A stretch of 64,000 nt of DNA from the NCBI GenBank assembly GCA_910579105.1, contig CAJTRT010000005.1:1-64000 (forward strand), written 5' to 3'. Below, in pieces: positions 1 to 8,851 of the stretch. The number at the start of each line of letters is the position of its first letter. Position 1 is the first letter of the stretch. The notes beneath the pieces were generated by a model. The model was not told where the DNA came from. It saw only the letters and a program-made list of their open reading frames with translations, and ran no database searches. The DNA comes from an uncultured Muribaculaceae bacterium. GTDB taxonomy: Bacteria; Bacteroidota; Bacteroidia; Bacteroidales; Muribaculaceae. The position numbers and the translations under genes were made by a program.

Positions 1-55
1 AACCCGGGTCTCCACCGTGAGAGGGTGGCGTGCTAGGCCACTACACTAAATCGCC
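1..55 (-). tRNA. tRNA-Glu (anticodon CTC), 3' part outside the window
   Basis: The reverse complement starts with acceptor strand GGCGATT, followed by a D-arm and then a CCACC / GGTGG anticodon stem around the 7-nt loop CTCTCAC, giving anticodon CTC, which reads GAG (Glu). The sequence breaks off in the T-arm (GGGTT) at the window edge, so roughly the last 20 nt lie outside. A consensus promoter lies just upstream on the same strand. Confidence 0.9.
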
Positions 56-95
56 ATTATTTCGTCAGTCGTTAACGTTGTTCCTTTGAACACTG

Positions 96-125
96 CAAAG
101 GTACGGACTTTTCCGGAATCTGCAA
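96..125 (-). promoter_or_regulatory. Bacteroidales-type promoter for the tRNA-Glu
   Basis: On the minus strand there is TTG (123-125), a 19-nt spacer and TACCTTTG (96-103). This fits the Bacteroidales sigma factor consensus (TTTG, 19-21 nt, TAnnTTTG). The predicted transcript start near 89 lies about 34 nt before the mature tRNA, so a short 5' leader would be trimmed. Confidence 0.7.
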
Positions 126-174
126 TAGGTTTGATGCAAAAATATGTTAACGGAGGCGTTTTTCCTTACTTGAT

Positions 175-1683
175 CTATTTTTCCGTGGCTGTTTCGTTGT
201 CGAACGGATTGCCGTCGGGGGTGCTGAACGGGAAAATCTGGCGGACGGGGTCGAAGTCCGGGTCATCAATCAGGGTGTATGCTTCATTCTGGGCTAGAAT
301 ACGCATCTGTTGCAGCGTGAGCTGGATTCCCTTGAATTTCATTATGTCCTCCATATCGGGAATCGACGGAGGATTGGAGAGGATTACCGAGCTTAGCTGG
401 TCGAGGTCGTCGAAACGATGCTGTTTGAGCAGCGAAGAGCACAGGAGGAGATACCCCATGACGGAAATCTCGATGGGGGAGGAAGCGTTTTCAGAGCGGT
501 ACGCGTTGAGCTGCTCGAAACGCGTTATGTAGTCGCCGTAACGTCCCGCAAGGTACAGCAGGCGCAGATATAGCTCGGATAGGGTGGTGAAGCCGTATTT
601 CTCGGTGTAATAGTCGAGCAACGCCGCACCCTGGTCATACAGTTTCTCGTTGTAGAGCGCCAGGGCGGTTTTCTGCCACTGCTCCTGGTCTTCCCCGACA
701 ATCGAGTTGTAAATGTCGAGATAGGGTGTCGCGCTGTCGGGCTTCAGGCGCATTATCTCGAGAATCGCCTCGGGGTTGCCGTCTTCGCCGGCACCCATGA
801 ACGACGCGTAGGTCTCTATCGCCGCGTTTTCCTTATGGCGGGCGCTGTAACACTCCGCGAGCGCTTTCGTGGCGATCGGGTTGCCAGGCACCCGTTTGAG
901 AAACGCTTTCAATTCCTCTTCGGCCTGGGGACGGGTCTTATCCTGGGCGGAAAGAACAACCGCCCGGACGAGCGCCCCCTCGAGGTTTTCCGGATCGATG
1001 GCCAGGGCGTAGTCCGCCGCGGAAACCGCCTCTTCAAGATGGGAGTTGGCGAACTCGGTTTTCGCGAGCAGCAGCCAGCAGTCGATGTTGAACGGTTCCG
1101 TCTGGGTCAGCTCCTCGGCGAGCTGCCTGGCGAGGGCCGAGTGCTCAGGGTAGTCTTTAAGGATTGTCGCGGTTTCGAACAGCAGCGAGCGGGTGTCCTC
1201 GGCCTTGTCGTGGAGCGCTATGTACGCTTCCGCCACAAGGTCGGGCCGCGTCAGGTCGCGGAGCAGGTCCATCAGTTTGAGCACCGATTCGCAGTCGAAA
1301 TTGTCATGTTTGGCCAGCAGCGCGCGCATATCGTCGTCGGGATGTCCGTCGGGGTAGTGTGCGATGCTGAGCGCGAGCACGTCCCACAGGGGGCTTTCCT
1401 GACGGTCGCGGCGCGCAAGCATGTCGGCACCGGCGTCATTCGATATGTACGAGAGGAAGAATCCCGCCCGCTCGTCGAACAGCGTGGAATCGGGATGCAG
1501 CCGACGGGCGGTTAGGAACACGTAGAACTGAACCATCACGTCGCCCTCGTCCTGGGCGTAGTCGTAAATATCGAGCAGCTCGTCCTCCTCATAGTAATCG
1601 ACTGTTTTCTCTTCGAGCACTTCGCGTCGGAAGCGGTCGTAGAGTTCCTTCATATATTCCAGGCTGTTGTCTGATTCGAGCAC
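175..1683 (-). CDS. Tetratricopeptide-repeat protein, function unknown
   Basis: A 502-residue helical protein without signal peptide or membrane segment. The acidic N-terminus (about residues 1-60) is followed by TPR-like helix pairs. The clearest TPR signature is near residues 205-245, where an A-L-A-I-D-P-E-N-type repeat end is visible. TPR arrays bind partner proteins; no enzymatic motif is seen, so the role is probably scaffolding in the cytoplasm. The start at 1683 is a GTG; an in-frame ATG at 1653 is an alternative. The gene begins 19 bp after the glnS stop on the same strand, so the two are probably co-transcribed. Confidence 0.8.
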   Translation of the reverse strand: MLESDNSLEYMKELYDRFRREVLEEKTVDYYEEDELLDIYDYAQDEGDVMVQFYVFLTARRLHPDSTLFDERAGFFLSYISNDAGADMLARRDRQESPLWDVLALSIAHYPDGHPDDDMRALLAKHDNFDCESVLKLMDLLRDLTRPDLVAEAYIALHDKAEDTRSLLFETATILKDYPEHSALARQLAEELTQTEPFNIDCWLLLAKTEFANSHLEEAVSAADYALAIDPENLEGALVRAVVLSAQDKTRPQAEEELKAFLKRVPGNPIATKALAECYSARHKENAAIETYASFMGAGEDGNPEAILEIMRLKPDSATPYLDIYNSIVGEDQEQWQKTALALYNEKLYDQGAALLDYYTEKYGFTTLSELYLRLLYLAGRYGDYITRFEQLNAYRSENASSPIEISVMGYLLLCSSLLKQHRFDDLDQLSSVILSNPPSIPDMEDIMKFKGIQLTLQQMRILAQNEAYTLIDDPDFDPVRQIFPFSTPDGNPFDNETATEK

Positions 1684-1702
1684 GGCAAACGGGGCTAAAT
1701 TC

Positions 1703-3409
1703 TTATTTCTTCTGGGCTTTTTCCCAGGAGTCTTTCAGAGCGATGGTTCGGTTGAAAATGAGATGTTCCGGCGTTGAGTCGTAGTCGGGGGTGAAATAGC
1801 CGATGCGCTGGAACTGGAACTTCTCGCCCTTGCGGGCGTTTTCAGCGATGAACGGCTCGACCTTGATGCCCTCGACCACTTTCAACGATTCGGGGTTCAG
1901 AAGGTCGCGGAAATCGCCATCCTCGGCCGAGGGATTCTCGCAAGAGAACAGGCGGTCGTACAGTCGCGCGGTGGCATCGACCGCGTGAGAGGCGGATACC
2001 CAGTGTAGAGTGCCCTTGACCTTACGGGACGCGCCGGGGAGGCCGGAACGCGACTCCGGGTCGTAGGAGCAGTGGATGGTGGTGATATTGCCTTCCGCGT
2101 CTTTTTCCACACCTACGCACTTGATTATGTAGGCTCCTTTGAGGCGTACCTCGGAATCCGGCGCGAGGCGGAAGAACTTTTTCGGAGGATTCTCCATGAA
2201 GTCGTCACGCTCAATGTAGAGATCCCGGGAGAACGGCATTTTATGCGTGCCGGCAGAGGGGTCTTCGGGATTGTTTTCCATCTCGACCATCTCCACCTGC
2301 CCCTCGGGATAGTTGTCAATGACCACCTTGACCGGGTTCATCACGACCATGCCGCGCGTGGCGATGGCGTTCAGATCCTCGCGCACCGCGTGCTCGAGCA
2401 GGCTCACCGAGATCATGGCCTCCTCTATCTTGGTGTATCCTATGCGGTCAATGAAGTTTCGCACCCCTTTTGCGGTAAACCCGCGGCGGCGCATGCCCGA
2501 GATAGTCGGCATACGGGGATCGTCCCATCCGGCCACAAGGCCCTCCTTGACAAGCTGGAGGAGCTTGCGCTTGCTCATAACCGTGTATGTGAGGTTCAGA
2601 CGGTTGAACTCGATCTGACGCGGGCGGTACGAGCCATCGCTCAGAAAATCTACGAAATAATCGTAGAGCGGGCGGTGTGGCACGAATTCGAGAGTGCAGA
2701 TCGAGTGGGTCACACCCTCGAAGAAGTCGCTTTGGCCGTGTGCGAAGTCATACATCGGGTAAACTTTCCAGGTAGTGCCGGTGCGGTGGTGCGGGGTGTG
2801 GATTATGCGGTACATCACCGGGTCGCGGAAATGCATGTTGCTCGAGGCCATGTCGATTTTGGCGCGGAGCACGCGCGCTCCTTCCGGGAACTCACCCTTG
2901 TTCATCCGCTCGAACAGGTCGAGGTTCTCTTCCACGGAGCGGTCGCGGTATGGAGAGTTCGTGCCGGGGACTGTCGGTGTCCCTTTCTGGGAGGCTATCT
3001 CCTCGGAAGTCTGGTCGTCCACATAAGCCTTGCCTTCTTTAATCAGGCGTATCGCCAGGTCGTAAAGCTGCGGGAAATAATCGGAGGCGTAGCGCTCGTT
3101 CTCGCCCCAGTCGAAGCCGAGCCAGTGTATGTCGTCGCGTATAGCGTCGACATATTCCGTGTCTTCCTTTATGGGATTGGTATCGTCGAAACGGAGGAAA
3201 CATTTTCCGCCGAACTTGTCGGCGGCGCCGAAGTCCATGCAGATAGCCTTGGCGTGGCCGATATGCAGATAGCCGTTCGGCTCGGGCGGGAAGCGGGTCT
3301 GGATACGTCCCGAATTCTTGCCCTCCTTGAGGTCGTCAGCTATGATCTGCTCAACAAAGTTGAGGCCTTTCCCCTCCTCGGGGGTGTTGGGGTTGCTGTT
3401 TTCTGCCAT
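1703..3409 (-). CDS. glnS: Glutaminyl-tRNA synthetase
   Basis: Charges tRNA-Gln with glutamine in the cytoplasm. This is a class I enzyme of 568 residues, close to the E. coli length (about 554). The HIGH signature (PPEPNGYLHIGHAKAI) is at about residues 42-57 and the KMSKS-like loop reads VMSKRKL near residue 280. The C-terminal beta-barrel anticodon-binding region follows (about 350-565), with the family ending F-N-R-T-I-A-L-K-D-S-W. The presence of glnS means the lineage charges glutamine directly. The start ATG at 3409 gives a short charged N-terminal extension before the catalytic core. Confidence 0.97.
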   Translation of the reverse strand: MAENSNPNTPEEGKGLNFVEQIIADDLKEGKNSGRIQTRFPPEPNGYLHIGHAKAICMDFGAADKFGGKCFLRFDDTNPIKEDTEYVDAIRDDIHWLGFDWGENERYASDYFPQLYDLAIRLIKEGKAYVDDQTSEEIASQKGTPTVPGTNSPYRDRSVEENLDLFERMNKGEFPEGARVLRAKIDMASSNMHFRDPVMYRIIHTPHHRTGTTWKVYPMYDFAHGQSDFFEGVTHSICTLEFVPHRPLYDYFVDFLSDGSYRPRQIEFNRLNLTYTVMSKRKLLQLVKEGLVAGWDDPRMPTISGMRRRGFTAKGVRNFIDRIGYTKIEEAMISVSLLEHAVREDLNAIATRGMVVMNPVKVVIDNYPEGQVEMVEMENNPEDPSAGTHKMPFSRDLYIERDDFMENPPKKFFRLAPDSEVRLKGAYIIKCVGVEKDAEGNITTIHCSYDPESRSGLPGASRKVKGTLHWVSASHAVDATARLYDRLFSCENPSAEDGDFRDLLNPESLKVVEGIKVEPFIAENARKGEKFQFQRIGYFTPDYDSTPEHLIFNRTIALKDSWEKAQKK

Positions 3410-3485
3410 TTCAGTTGGTATGTATGGTTCGATTCAAAAAAATTATTTCGCGAAAATACGAAAAATCGGCGTAACAATAGCGGCG

Positions 3486-4142
3486 TCAGTCGAGAATAAT
3501 CTTGCCGAAGAACTCCGGACGGTGGAAATCGGGTTCTGGAGACGCGATGGGCGCCCAGCTCAGATAGTGGGGTTGCGAGGTGGCCGACGCGCATTTGTAG
3601 AAATTCCCCCTGGTCTCTATGGGGGCTCCCGTGTATTCCAGACCTATGAGGTCCAGGGGGATGGCCGCGGTCACGCACCATATGAACGAGCCTTCTATTT
3701 CCTGGAACGGACGGGTGCCGACTGTCGCGTGGCGCCGTATGCGGCGCAGTTCCTCGGAAGTCAGTTTCGTGCGGGCCGGGTCGTTGCGCCCGCGGCGGTG
3801 GCCAGCGAGGATAGTGCCTATGCAGTTGATCTCTATATTATAGTACGGCTCCCCCTCTTTCGGCTCTATGAAGAACTCGACACAGGAATCCTCGCTTACG
3901 GGAGAATTGTCGGCGTAGTTGGCCGCCCTCAGAAAGTTGCACCGCACGAGGAAGTCCGCATAGATGTGCGTGCCCGAATGAGCCGCCGTGACCACCGTCA
4001 GAGGACGGTAGGGGTACCGTTCCGGCCAGTTGATATTCTCTACTGAAAAGCGGGTGCCACATTCCTCGAGTGCGTTGGCTATCTCCGAGATGTTCAGCTT
4101 GTCGAGTTGAGGGGCGTAGGGCAGGTGTAATATGGGTGTCAT
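3486..4142 (-). CDS. CBM9-like carbohydrate-binding-fold protein
   Basis: A 218-residue protein whose beta-rich pattern and C-terminal signature (S-W-A-P-I, then P-D-F-H-R-P-E-F-F-G near residues 195-213) match the CBM9-like domain family common in Bacteroidetes. Residues around 85-105 (D-S-C-V-E-F-F-I-E) match the ligand-side strand of that fold. CBM9 domains bind sugar ends in xylanases, but here the domain stands alone with no signal peptide and no catalytic partner, so its ligand and location are unknown. It sits between glnS and a LysE exporter on the same strand. Confidence 0.75.
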   Translation of the reverse strand: MTPILHLPYAPQLDKLNISEIANALEECGTRFSVENINWPERYPYRPLTVVTAAHSGTHIYADFLVRCNFLRAANYADNSPVSEDSCVEFFIEPKEGEPYYNIEINCIGTILAGHRRGRNDPARTKLTSEELRRIRRHATVGTRPFQEIEGSFIWCVTAAIPLDLIGLEYTGAPIETRGNFYKCASATSQPHYLSWAPIASPEPDFHRPEFFGKIILD

Positions 4143-4167
4143 GGTAATCGGATTTGCGGAGTTATGG

Positions 4168-4809
4168 TCAGGAGAGGTAACCGGCGATGCCGTTGTACAG
4201 GCCCACGAGCGCCATGGCGCAGAGCACCAGGGCTATGCACCGGTTCAGAATCCACATTGAGCGCACGTTGAAATGCGCCCTGACCTTGTTGACAAAAAAC
4301 GTGATCAGCCACCACCATAGCAGGGCGCCCCCGAAGATGCTGGCGTAGCCGAGTATGTAGTGGAAGTAGCGAAGCTCAGGCAGGATGAAGTTGAATCTGG
4401 CGAACAGGCCGACGATGAAAAACAATATCAGCGGATTGGCGAATGTAAACAGAAATCCGGTCAGGAAATCCTTCCAGAAATTGTCCGGGCCCCGGTCGGG
4501 CTTTTTAAGCGCCCCCGCCGGGTTCTTCCGGAACAGGTAGATCGCGAACGCTATAAGCACCAGTGAGCCGAGAATCTGGAGCATCAGCTGGTTGCGGGTC
4601 ACCAGGTCGGTGACGAACGACATTCCGAAGCCTGTCAGCAACGCGTATGTGAGGTCTGATATGGCCGCCCCGATGCCGGTGAACAGAGCCGGGAGCCTCC
4701 CCTTGTTAAGGGTGCGCTGGATCACGAGCATACCGACGGGGCCCATCGGCGCGGAGATGAAAATGCCGATGAGCAGCCCGCTCGTGAGTATGTGGATCAG
4801 CTGGTCCAT
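4168..4809 (-). CDS. LysE/RhtB-family amino-acid exporter
   Basis: A 213-residue inner-membrane protein with about six hydrophobic helices. The N-terminal motif (S-A-P-M-G-P-V-G near residues 19-26) is typical of LysE/RhtB translocators, which export amino acids or related small molecules. The substrate cannot be told from sequence. The -10-like element TAACTTTG lies only 5 nt before the ATG, so the transcript may have almost no leader. No LysG-type regulator is adjacent. Confidence 0.85.
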   Translation of the reverse strand: MDQLIHILTSGLLIGIFISAPMGPVGMLVIQRTLNKGRLPALFTGIGAAISDLTYALLTGFGMSFVTDLVTRNQLMLQILGSLVLIAFAIYLFRKNPAGALKKPDRGPDNFWKDFLTGFLFTFANPLILFFIVGLFARFNFILPELRYFHYILGYASIFGGALLWWWLITFFVNKVRAHFNVRSMWILNRCIALVLCAMALVGLYNGIAGYLS

Positions 4810-4814
4810 CCCTG

Positions 4815-4822
4815 CAAAGTTA
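4815..4822 (-). promoter_or_regulatory. TAACTTTG promoter element directly before the LysE-family gene
   Basis: A perfect TAnnTTTG box on the minus strand ends 5 nt before the ATG at 4809. Since Bacteroidales transcripts usually start about 6-7 nt after this box, the start would coincide with the start codon. No good -33 TTG was found at the proper distance. Confidence 0.5.
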
Positions 4823-4847
4823 ATGAAAAAATGTCAGACCGAATGTT

Positions 4848-5522
4848 TTAAACCGATTTTTCAGTGTTGGCGCCTTCAACGGTTGCTTTTTTCGTTTCGG
4901 AGGGGAAGGGGGAGGGAGCGCCGGGGAGCGCCAGGCGATAGAGATTGCATCCGAGGAAATTTCCAAGCACTGCCGCGGCGTAGAAGGGAAGTATCAGAGC
5001 GACATCGTGGGTGAGGGCGAAGTCGGGATCAAGCAGGGAGGAGGAGATGTAGAACGCGTCAGCCACGCAGTGGGGGAATCCGCATATTATGAACGCCGGA
5101 ACTCCGAACAGGAGCGGCCACCAGTTGCCTCCGGCGGCTCCGCGTACCGCTGTCGTCATGATGAAGCCGCACCCGACGGCGAGCACGCCGCATCTCAGGG
5201 GCCCGGCCGCGAGCCTGGTCTCGATTATCGCCCCGGCGGCCTCAGACAGCGCCGGGGTGTTCACCGCGAGAGCCGTAGCGAGACATCCGGCGAAATTTCC
5301 GGCAAGCATTACCAGAAGCCAGGAATACCCGCGGAAATCGGCACCCCACACGAACTGCGACTTGCCGGTGAAAAGGTTTAGCTGCAAGGTCACGACGGCG
5401 AGCAGCCCGAAAGCGAACAGCACCGCGCCGGCCACCCCTCCGATTTTCAGATAGACGATACCGCCGATCGATATGCAGATACCGGCGAGCAGCGCGCGCC
5501 CGAGATTGTTGAGAAGGTCCAT
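4848..5522 (-). CDS. Formate/nitrite transporter (FNT) family channel
   Basis: A 224-residue membrane protein with about six transmembrane helices. It shows FNT landmarks: an L-F-T-G-K segment after the second helix (about residues 54-58), G-N-F-A-G in the third, a C-G-F-P-H-C-V-A-D segment matching the conserved G-x-x-H-x-x-A region that contains the central histidine, and G-N-F-L-G near the end. FNT channels pass formate, nitrite or hydrosulfide. The ATG at 5522 is preferred: longer in-frame readings use TTG and overlap the Nudix gene. The start is 4 nt past the Nudix stop, so they form an operon. Confidence 0.8.
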   Translation of the reverse strand: MDLLNNLGRALLAGICISIGGIVYLKIGGVAGAVLFAFGLLAVVTLQLNLFTGKSQFVWGADFRGYSWLLVMLAGNFAGCLATALAVNTPALSEAAGAIIETRLAAGPLRCGVLAVGCGFIMTTAVRGAAGGNWWPLLFGVPAFIICGFPHCVADAFYISSSLLDPDFALTHDVALILPFYAAAVLGNFLGCNLYRLALPGAPSPFPSETKKATVEGANTEKSV

Positions 5523-5526
5523 AAGT

Positions 5527-6039
5527 TTATTCTGCTTCTTTGTTAACGGATTCAAGATACATTTCGGAAAGTATCCTGGAGACGCTGTATGAATGTGGGT
5601 GTACGAGCCCTACCGCTTCCTCCGGTGTATGCCACGACGCGTCGTCTACCTCGGTCGAGAGCCTTAGCGGCGCTTTGAGGACATCCACGAAAAAGCCCAC
5701 CATCATCATCTGCTTTTTCTCAAACCACCAGGTGCCTTTGAGTTCGACGGAGACGGGCCGCAGGCCGGTCTCCTCCTCCACCTCGCGGCGGGCGGTTTCC
5801 TCGCATCGTTCGCCGGGAACCACATAGCCCGAGACCAAGTTGCGATACTCTTTTGAAATGTATTCCTGGCGGAGCAGGAGCACTTCCCCGGCCTCATTCC
5901 TCACAAGGCAGATAACCGCCACCGGGAAAACCGGGAACCAGGGCTTGCCGCAGCCGTCGCACCAGGGCACCGCGCCCTCGTCGCCCAGTTGCCGGGAAGA
6001 CAGACGCGCGCCGCAGTCGGGACAATATTTGAATGTCAT
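5527..6039 (-). CDS. Nudix hydrolase with N-terminal zinc ribbon
   Basis: A 170-residue protein. Residues 6-30 hold a four-cysteine zinc ribbon (C6, C9, C27, C30), as in NADH pyrophosphatases of the NudC type. Residues 71-93 form a complete Nudix box (G-x5-E-x7-R-E-V-x-E-E-x-G-L), the Mg2+-binding site for cleaving nucleoside diphosphates linked to another group. It is shorter than E. coli NudC (about 257 residues), and I did not find the NudC-specific SQPWPFPxS motif. The substrate is therefore open. It is the first gene of a pair with the FNT channel. Confidence 0.85.
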   Translation of the reverse strand: MTFKYCPDCGARLSSRQLGDEGAVPWCDGCGKPWFPVFPVAVICLVRNEAGEVLLLRQEYISKEYRNLVSGYVVPGERCEETARREVEEETGLRPVSVELKGTWWFEKKQMMMVGFFVDVLKAPLRLSTEVDDASWHTPEEAVGLVHPHSYSVSRILSEMYLESVNKEAE

Positions 6040-6163
6040 ATAAGCGTTATAATTTACCAGATGCGCGCATGAACGGCTATCCGAACCGCGAATTTACTAA
6101 AATAGCCCGTAAAACACCCCTGACATATCTGAAAACCTATGGGCGGGGAGGAAAAAATACCGC

Positions 6164-6203
6164 AAAAAATACCGCCGGGCGGCATTGGACCACTCGGCGG
6201 TAT
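6164..6203 (-). terminator. Rho-independent terminator after the surface-protein gene
   Basis: On the minus strand ATACCGCCG (6195-6203) and CGGCGGTAT (6169-6177) pair as 9 bp, followed directly by a run of six T (6164-6169). It lies 25 bp after the stop at 6228. Confidence 0.75.
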
Positions 6204-6227
6204 AATCAGTTATGTATTATGTCTGGA

Positions 6228-8705
6228 TCAGCGCACGATTACCTTGGCGACCTTGCCACCCTGGCGACGGATGTAGAGACCCGCGGCGGGATTCTCGACG
6301 CGCGCACCCTGGAGGTTGTAGTATTCGGCAGCGCTGTCGGCTGTCTCGGTCTCGACACCCTCGATGCCGGAAGCGGCGTCGGTCAGAAGGAACGAGATGC
6401 TGTTGAGGCGGATATGCTTGGTGGTTCCGCCGCAGCCGATTACCACCTGGTCGACGGCGGTAGGCAGTGCGAGACCGCAGTTCAGAGAGCCTTCGGCCTG
6501 TGCCTGTGCCTCATCGAGAACGCATACCGTGCCGTTAACAGTGGGAAGCCAATCCTGGTAGTCCTCGTGGCCGGTAGCCTTGTTGAAGGAGACCTCCTTG
6601 ATTCGGTAGCCGGCAGGTGCGGAAACGGTCACGGTGTTGTTCGATGTACCGTAGAGTTTTAGCTGTCCTTTGGAGACTGTGGGATAGGTTGTGTTCCCGC
6701 TGATGGCGGCGACTGCCTTGAACAGGAATGTGCCGTCGGTGGATTCCCAGGTCTTTTCTTTCGCGGCGGCGGTAAAGCCCTCGTTGACGGGGTTGGAGAA
6801 TTCAACCACGGCGTTGATGTTCTTGGCGTCCTCTGCCGTGATCACTTTCAGGAGGAACGAAGCCTCGCCGGCGGCATATTGGAAGCTCTCTTCAACGGAG
6901 ATAGTGATAGTGGTCTCGCCGACTTTGTGGACTTCCACTGTCATGTATTCCTGGTTAATCGAGGCTACTTCGGGATTGCTGGAAGTAAGTGTCGGCTCAC
7001 CGGCGAGCATTCCGGAAGGTTCGGGAAGGACTTTCTGCTCGGGAGTGCCGTCAATGACCCAGATAACCTCGGTTACGGGTTGGCCGTCTCTGTTAACCCA
7101 TACAAGGTCGGGGAGGGGCTTTGTGACGGTGTAGGTCGCAGTGACTGTCTCGCTGACAACATCACCCTTCTTCGCATATGCTTTGATAACCATTGTGCCG
7201 GTCTGGAAGGCGTATTCAGGACCGTAGTAGGGGGCGAAATCCTCCTCCATACCCTCGATCATATAGTAGATCTCCGCACTCTCTTCGGCGTAAATGTTAA
7301 TCTCGGTGTACAGGGGGATAGAGGATCCGCTTTCGGGATCGAAGGTCGGAGCGGCGACAACTTCCTGCCCGGCGGAAATTTCCGTGGGCCAGAACTGGAT
7401 GGTCGTGTTGTATTGGCCCACGAACCCGGTCACGGTGCAGCCTGCCATGTCAGTTACACCTTCGAGGCCGAGCTGGTTGTAAAGTTTCACGGTGTTGCCG
7501 TCGGCATCTGTTATGGTGCCATTCTTGCCGTTGACGCCGGAAATGCTGACGTTCTCGAGGGTGAGGTAATCATAAAGCACGTTGGACGCGATCATGTCCA
7601 CGAAGTATGTTTTCGGTGCGATCGCGGTTCCTTCGGACGCGCCCGACAGAGTGCAGTCAACCAGCTCGAGCTGGCCGTTATACTTCGTGAAGTTTCCGTC
7701 GAGACGGCTGAACGTGTCGCCGTTGGAGTATGTCTCGCTCATTGCCGAAGAAGAGAACACGAGCATGTTCTTGGATCCGTCGTTGAGGAAGAGATAGCGT
7801 TTGTCGGCGCTCTGGTATACGGCTGTCATGCTGCCTTTGATTACCACGGGCACTTTCTGATTGTTCTCGATACCCTCCGCGAAATCAAACAGATTGGCGA
7901 AGCCGTCGAGAATGTAGGGTGGATTGGCGGTGAAGGTGGCCACATTGGAAAGTTCGCCATCCTTTACGGCCACCGCCTTGAAAGTGGTGGAGTACCATAC
8001 TTCGACAGGAGCCTCGTAAAGCGTGGAAGCCGCGGTGGGCGCTGTCTCGTCATCGGTATAGCGGATTTCCGCGCCCTCGGTGGCGCAGGTCATCTTTACA
8101 GCGAAACCCTCGCCCTGCTCCACCAGCTCAATCACCGGGGTGGCAACATTTTTCACTTCGGTTTCAAGACGGTAAAGTTGTATGGCGGTCTGTGTCCCGG
8201 TATAGCAGGCGAACAACGCGCTTGACGAGTTTTTCATAATCTCGTAATTGGTAGTCACGCCGTTAGATGTCTTTGTACGGTTCATCAACACCTTGGTGGT
8301 GCCACCGGATATTGAGACAGAAGCCTGATAGCCAGTGGGTGTCGCTGGAATCGAAGCCGCCGTTCTCAGATAATTGTTGGCCGACGGATTGTAAAGATAG
8401 CCGCCGCTTACTTTGAGTAGCCAGGGGTACTCGGCATTACCGCTTTCTTCAAGAGTGATTACTTCGATATCTGCCCCTGGATCAGTGATAGCATTGGCTT
8501 CTATCGTTACATTTACCGCATTACGATTGTTGGAGTTTTGCGTTGTTCCCAACGCTGTGGAAGCATTGTTTTTAGTTGATGCGATAATGATTTTGTCGCC
8601 AGCCGACAAGGAGGCCGCATCGTCAACGAGCCGGTACACGTCAGCCGCATAGGCTGACATAATACTTCCGGCTGATAACAGTGCTGAAAGTAAAAGTTTT
8701 TTCAT
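6228..8705 (-). CDS. Secreted multidomain surface protein with C-terminal sorting-like motif
   Basis: An 825-residue protein with a signal peptide (residues 1-20, ending A-Y-A-A). About residues 195-260 resemble chitobiase/HEX C-terminal beta-sandwiches (A-E-I-R-Y-T-D-D-E-x-A-P-T). About 265-450 look like OB-fold surface modules, about 455-530 hold a second chitobiase-like unit, and about 535-625 an Ig-like unit. The end (Y-Y-N-L-Q-G, then G-L-Y-I-R-R-Q-G-G-K ending in K-V-I-V-R) is the conserved tail of many Bacteroidales exported proteins, thought to direct type IX secretion or surface anchoring. No catalytic domain is recognised. A consensus promoter and a terminator make it a single-gene unit. 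Confidence 0.75.
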   Translation of the reverse strand: MKKLLLSALLSAGSIMSAYAADVYRLVDDAASLSAGDKIIIASTKNNASTALGTTQNSNNRNAVNVTIEANAITDPGADIEVITLEESGNAEYPWLLKVSGGYLYNPSANNYLRTAASIPATPTGYQASVSISGGTTKVLMNRTKTSNGVTTNYEIMKNSSSALFACYTGTQTAIQLYRLETEVKNVATPVIELVEQGEGFAVKMTCATEGAEIRYTDDETAPTAASTLYEAPVEVWYSTTFKAVAVKDGELSNVATFTANPPYILDGFANLFDFAEGIENNQKVPVVIKGSMTAVYQSADKRYLFLNDGSKNMLVFSSSAMSETYSNGDTFSRLDGNFTKYNGQLELVDCTLSGASEGTAIAPKTYFVDMIASNVLYDYLTLENVSISGVNGKNGTITDADGNTVKLYNQLGLEGVTDMAGCTVTGFVGQYNTTIQFWPTEISAGQEVVAAPTFDPESGSSIPLYTEINIYAEESAEIYYMIEGMEEDFAPYYGPEYAFQTGTMVIKAYAKKGDVVSETVTATYTVTKPLPDLVWVNRDGQPVTEVIWVIDGTPEQKVLPEPSGMLAGEPTLTSSNPEVASINQEYMTVEVHKVGETTITISVEESFQYAAGEASFLLKVITAEDAKNINAVVEFSNPVNEGFTAAAKEKTWESTDGTFLFKAVAAISGNTTYPTVSKGQLKLYGTSNNTVTVSAPAGYRIKEVSFNKATGHEDYQDWLPTVNGTVCVLDEAQAQAEGSLNCGLALPTAVDQVVIGCGGTTKHIRLNSISFLLTDAASGIEGVETETADSAAEYYNLQGARVENPAAGLYIRRQGGKVAKVIVR

Positions 8706-8780
8706 GCCTGAGAATTTGATTGGTTAATATTTGTTTTCTTTTGAATCAGGGGGTAAGGGCCGGTAACAGCCATTTTGCCA

Positions 8781-8811
8781 CAAATATACGGCTTATTTTC
8801 CACAATGGCAA
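8781..8811 (-). promoter_or_regulatory. Bacteroidales-type promoter for the 6228-8705 surface protein
   Basis: The minus strand has TTG (8809-8811), a 20-nt spacer and TATATTTG (8781-8788), a full match to the group consensus. The predicted start near 8774 gives a leader of about 70 nt before the ATG at 8705. Confidence 0.7.
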
Positions 8812-8851
8812 CAAAATCCGCATTTTATATACGTTAAGCATGTTTAAACGC

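Noticed and set aside
2072..3499. Long plus-strand open frame (475 codons) opposite glnS
   Set aside because: It is antisense to a certain gene, rich in His/Arg/Val from complementary codons, with no family signature.
5523..5555. Longer N-terminus of the FNT channel
   Set aside because: It needs a TTG start and overlaps the Nudix gene, while an ATG with the expected helix start is 4 nt after the Nudix stop.
6879..8225. 448-codon plus-strand open frame opposite the surface protein
   Set aside because: Antisense shadow in GC-rich coding DNA; no signal peptide or domain.
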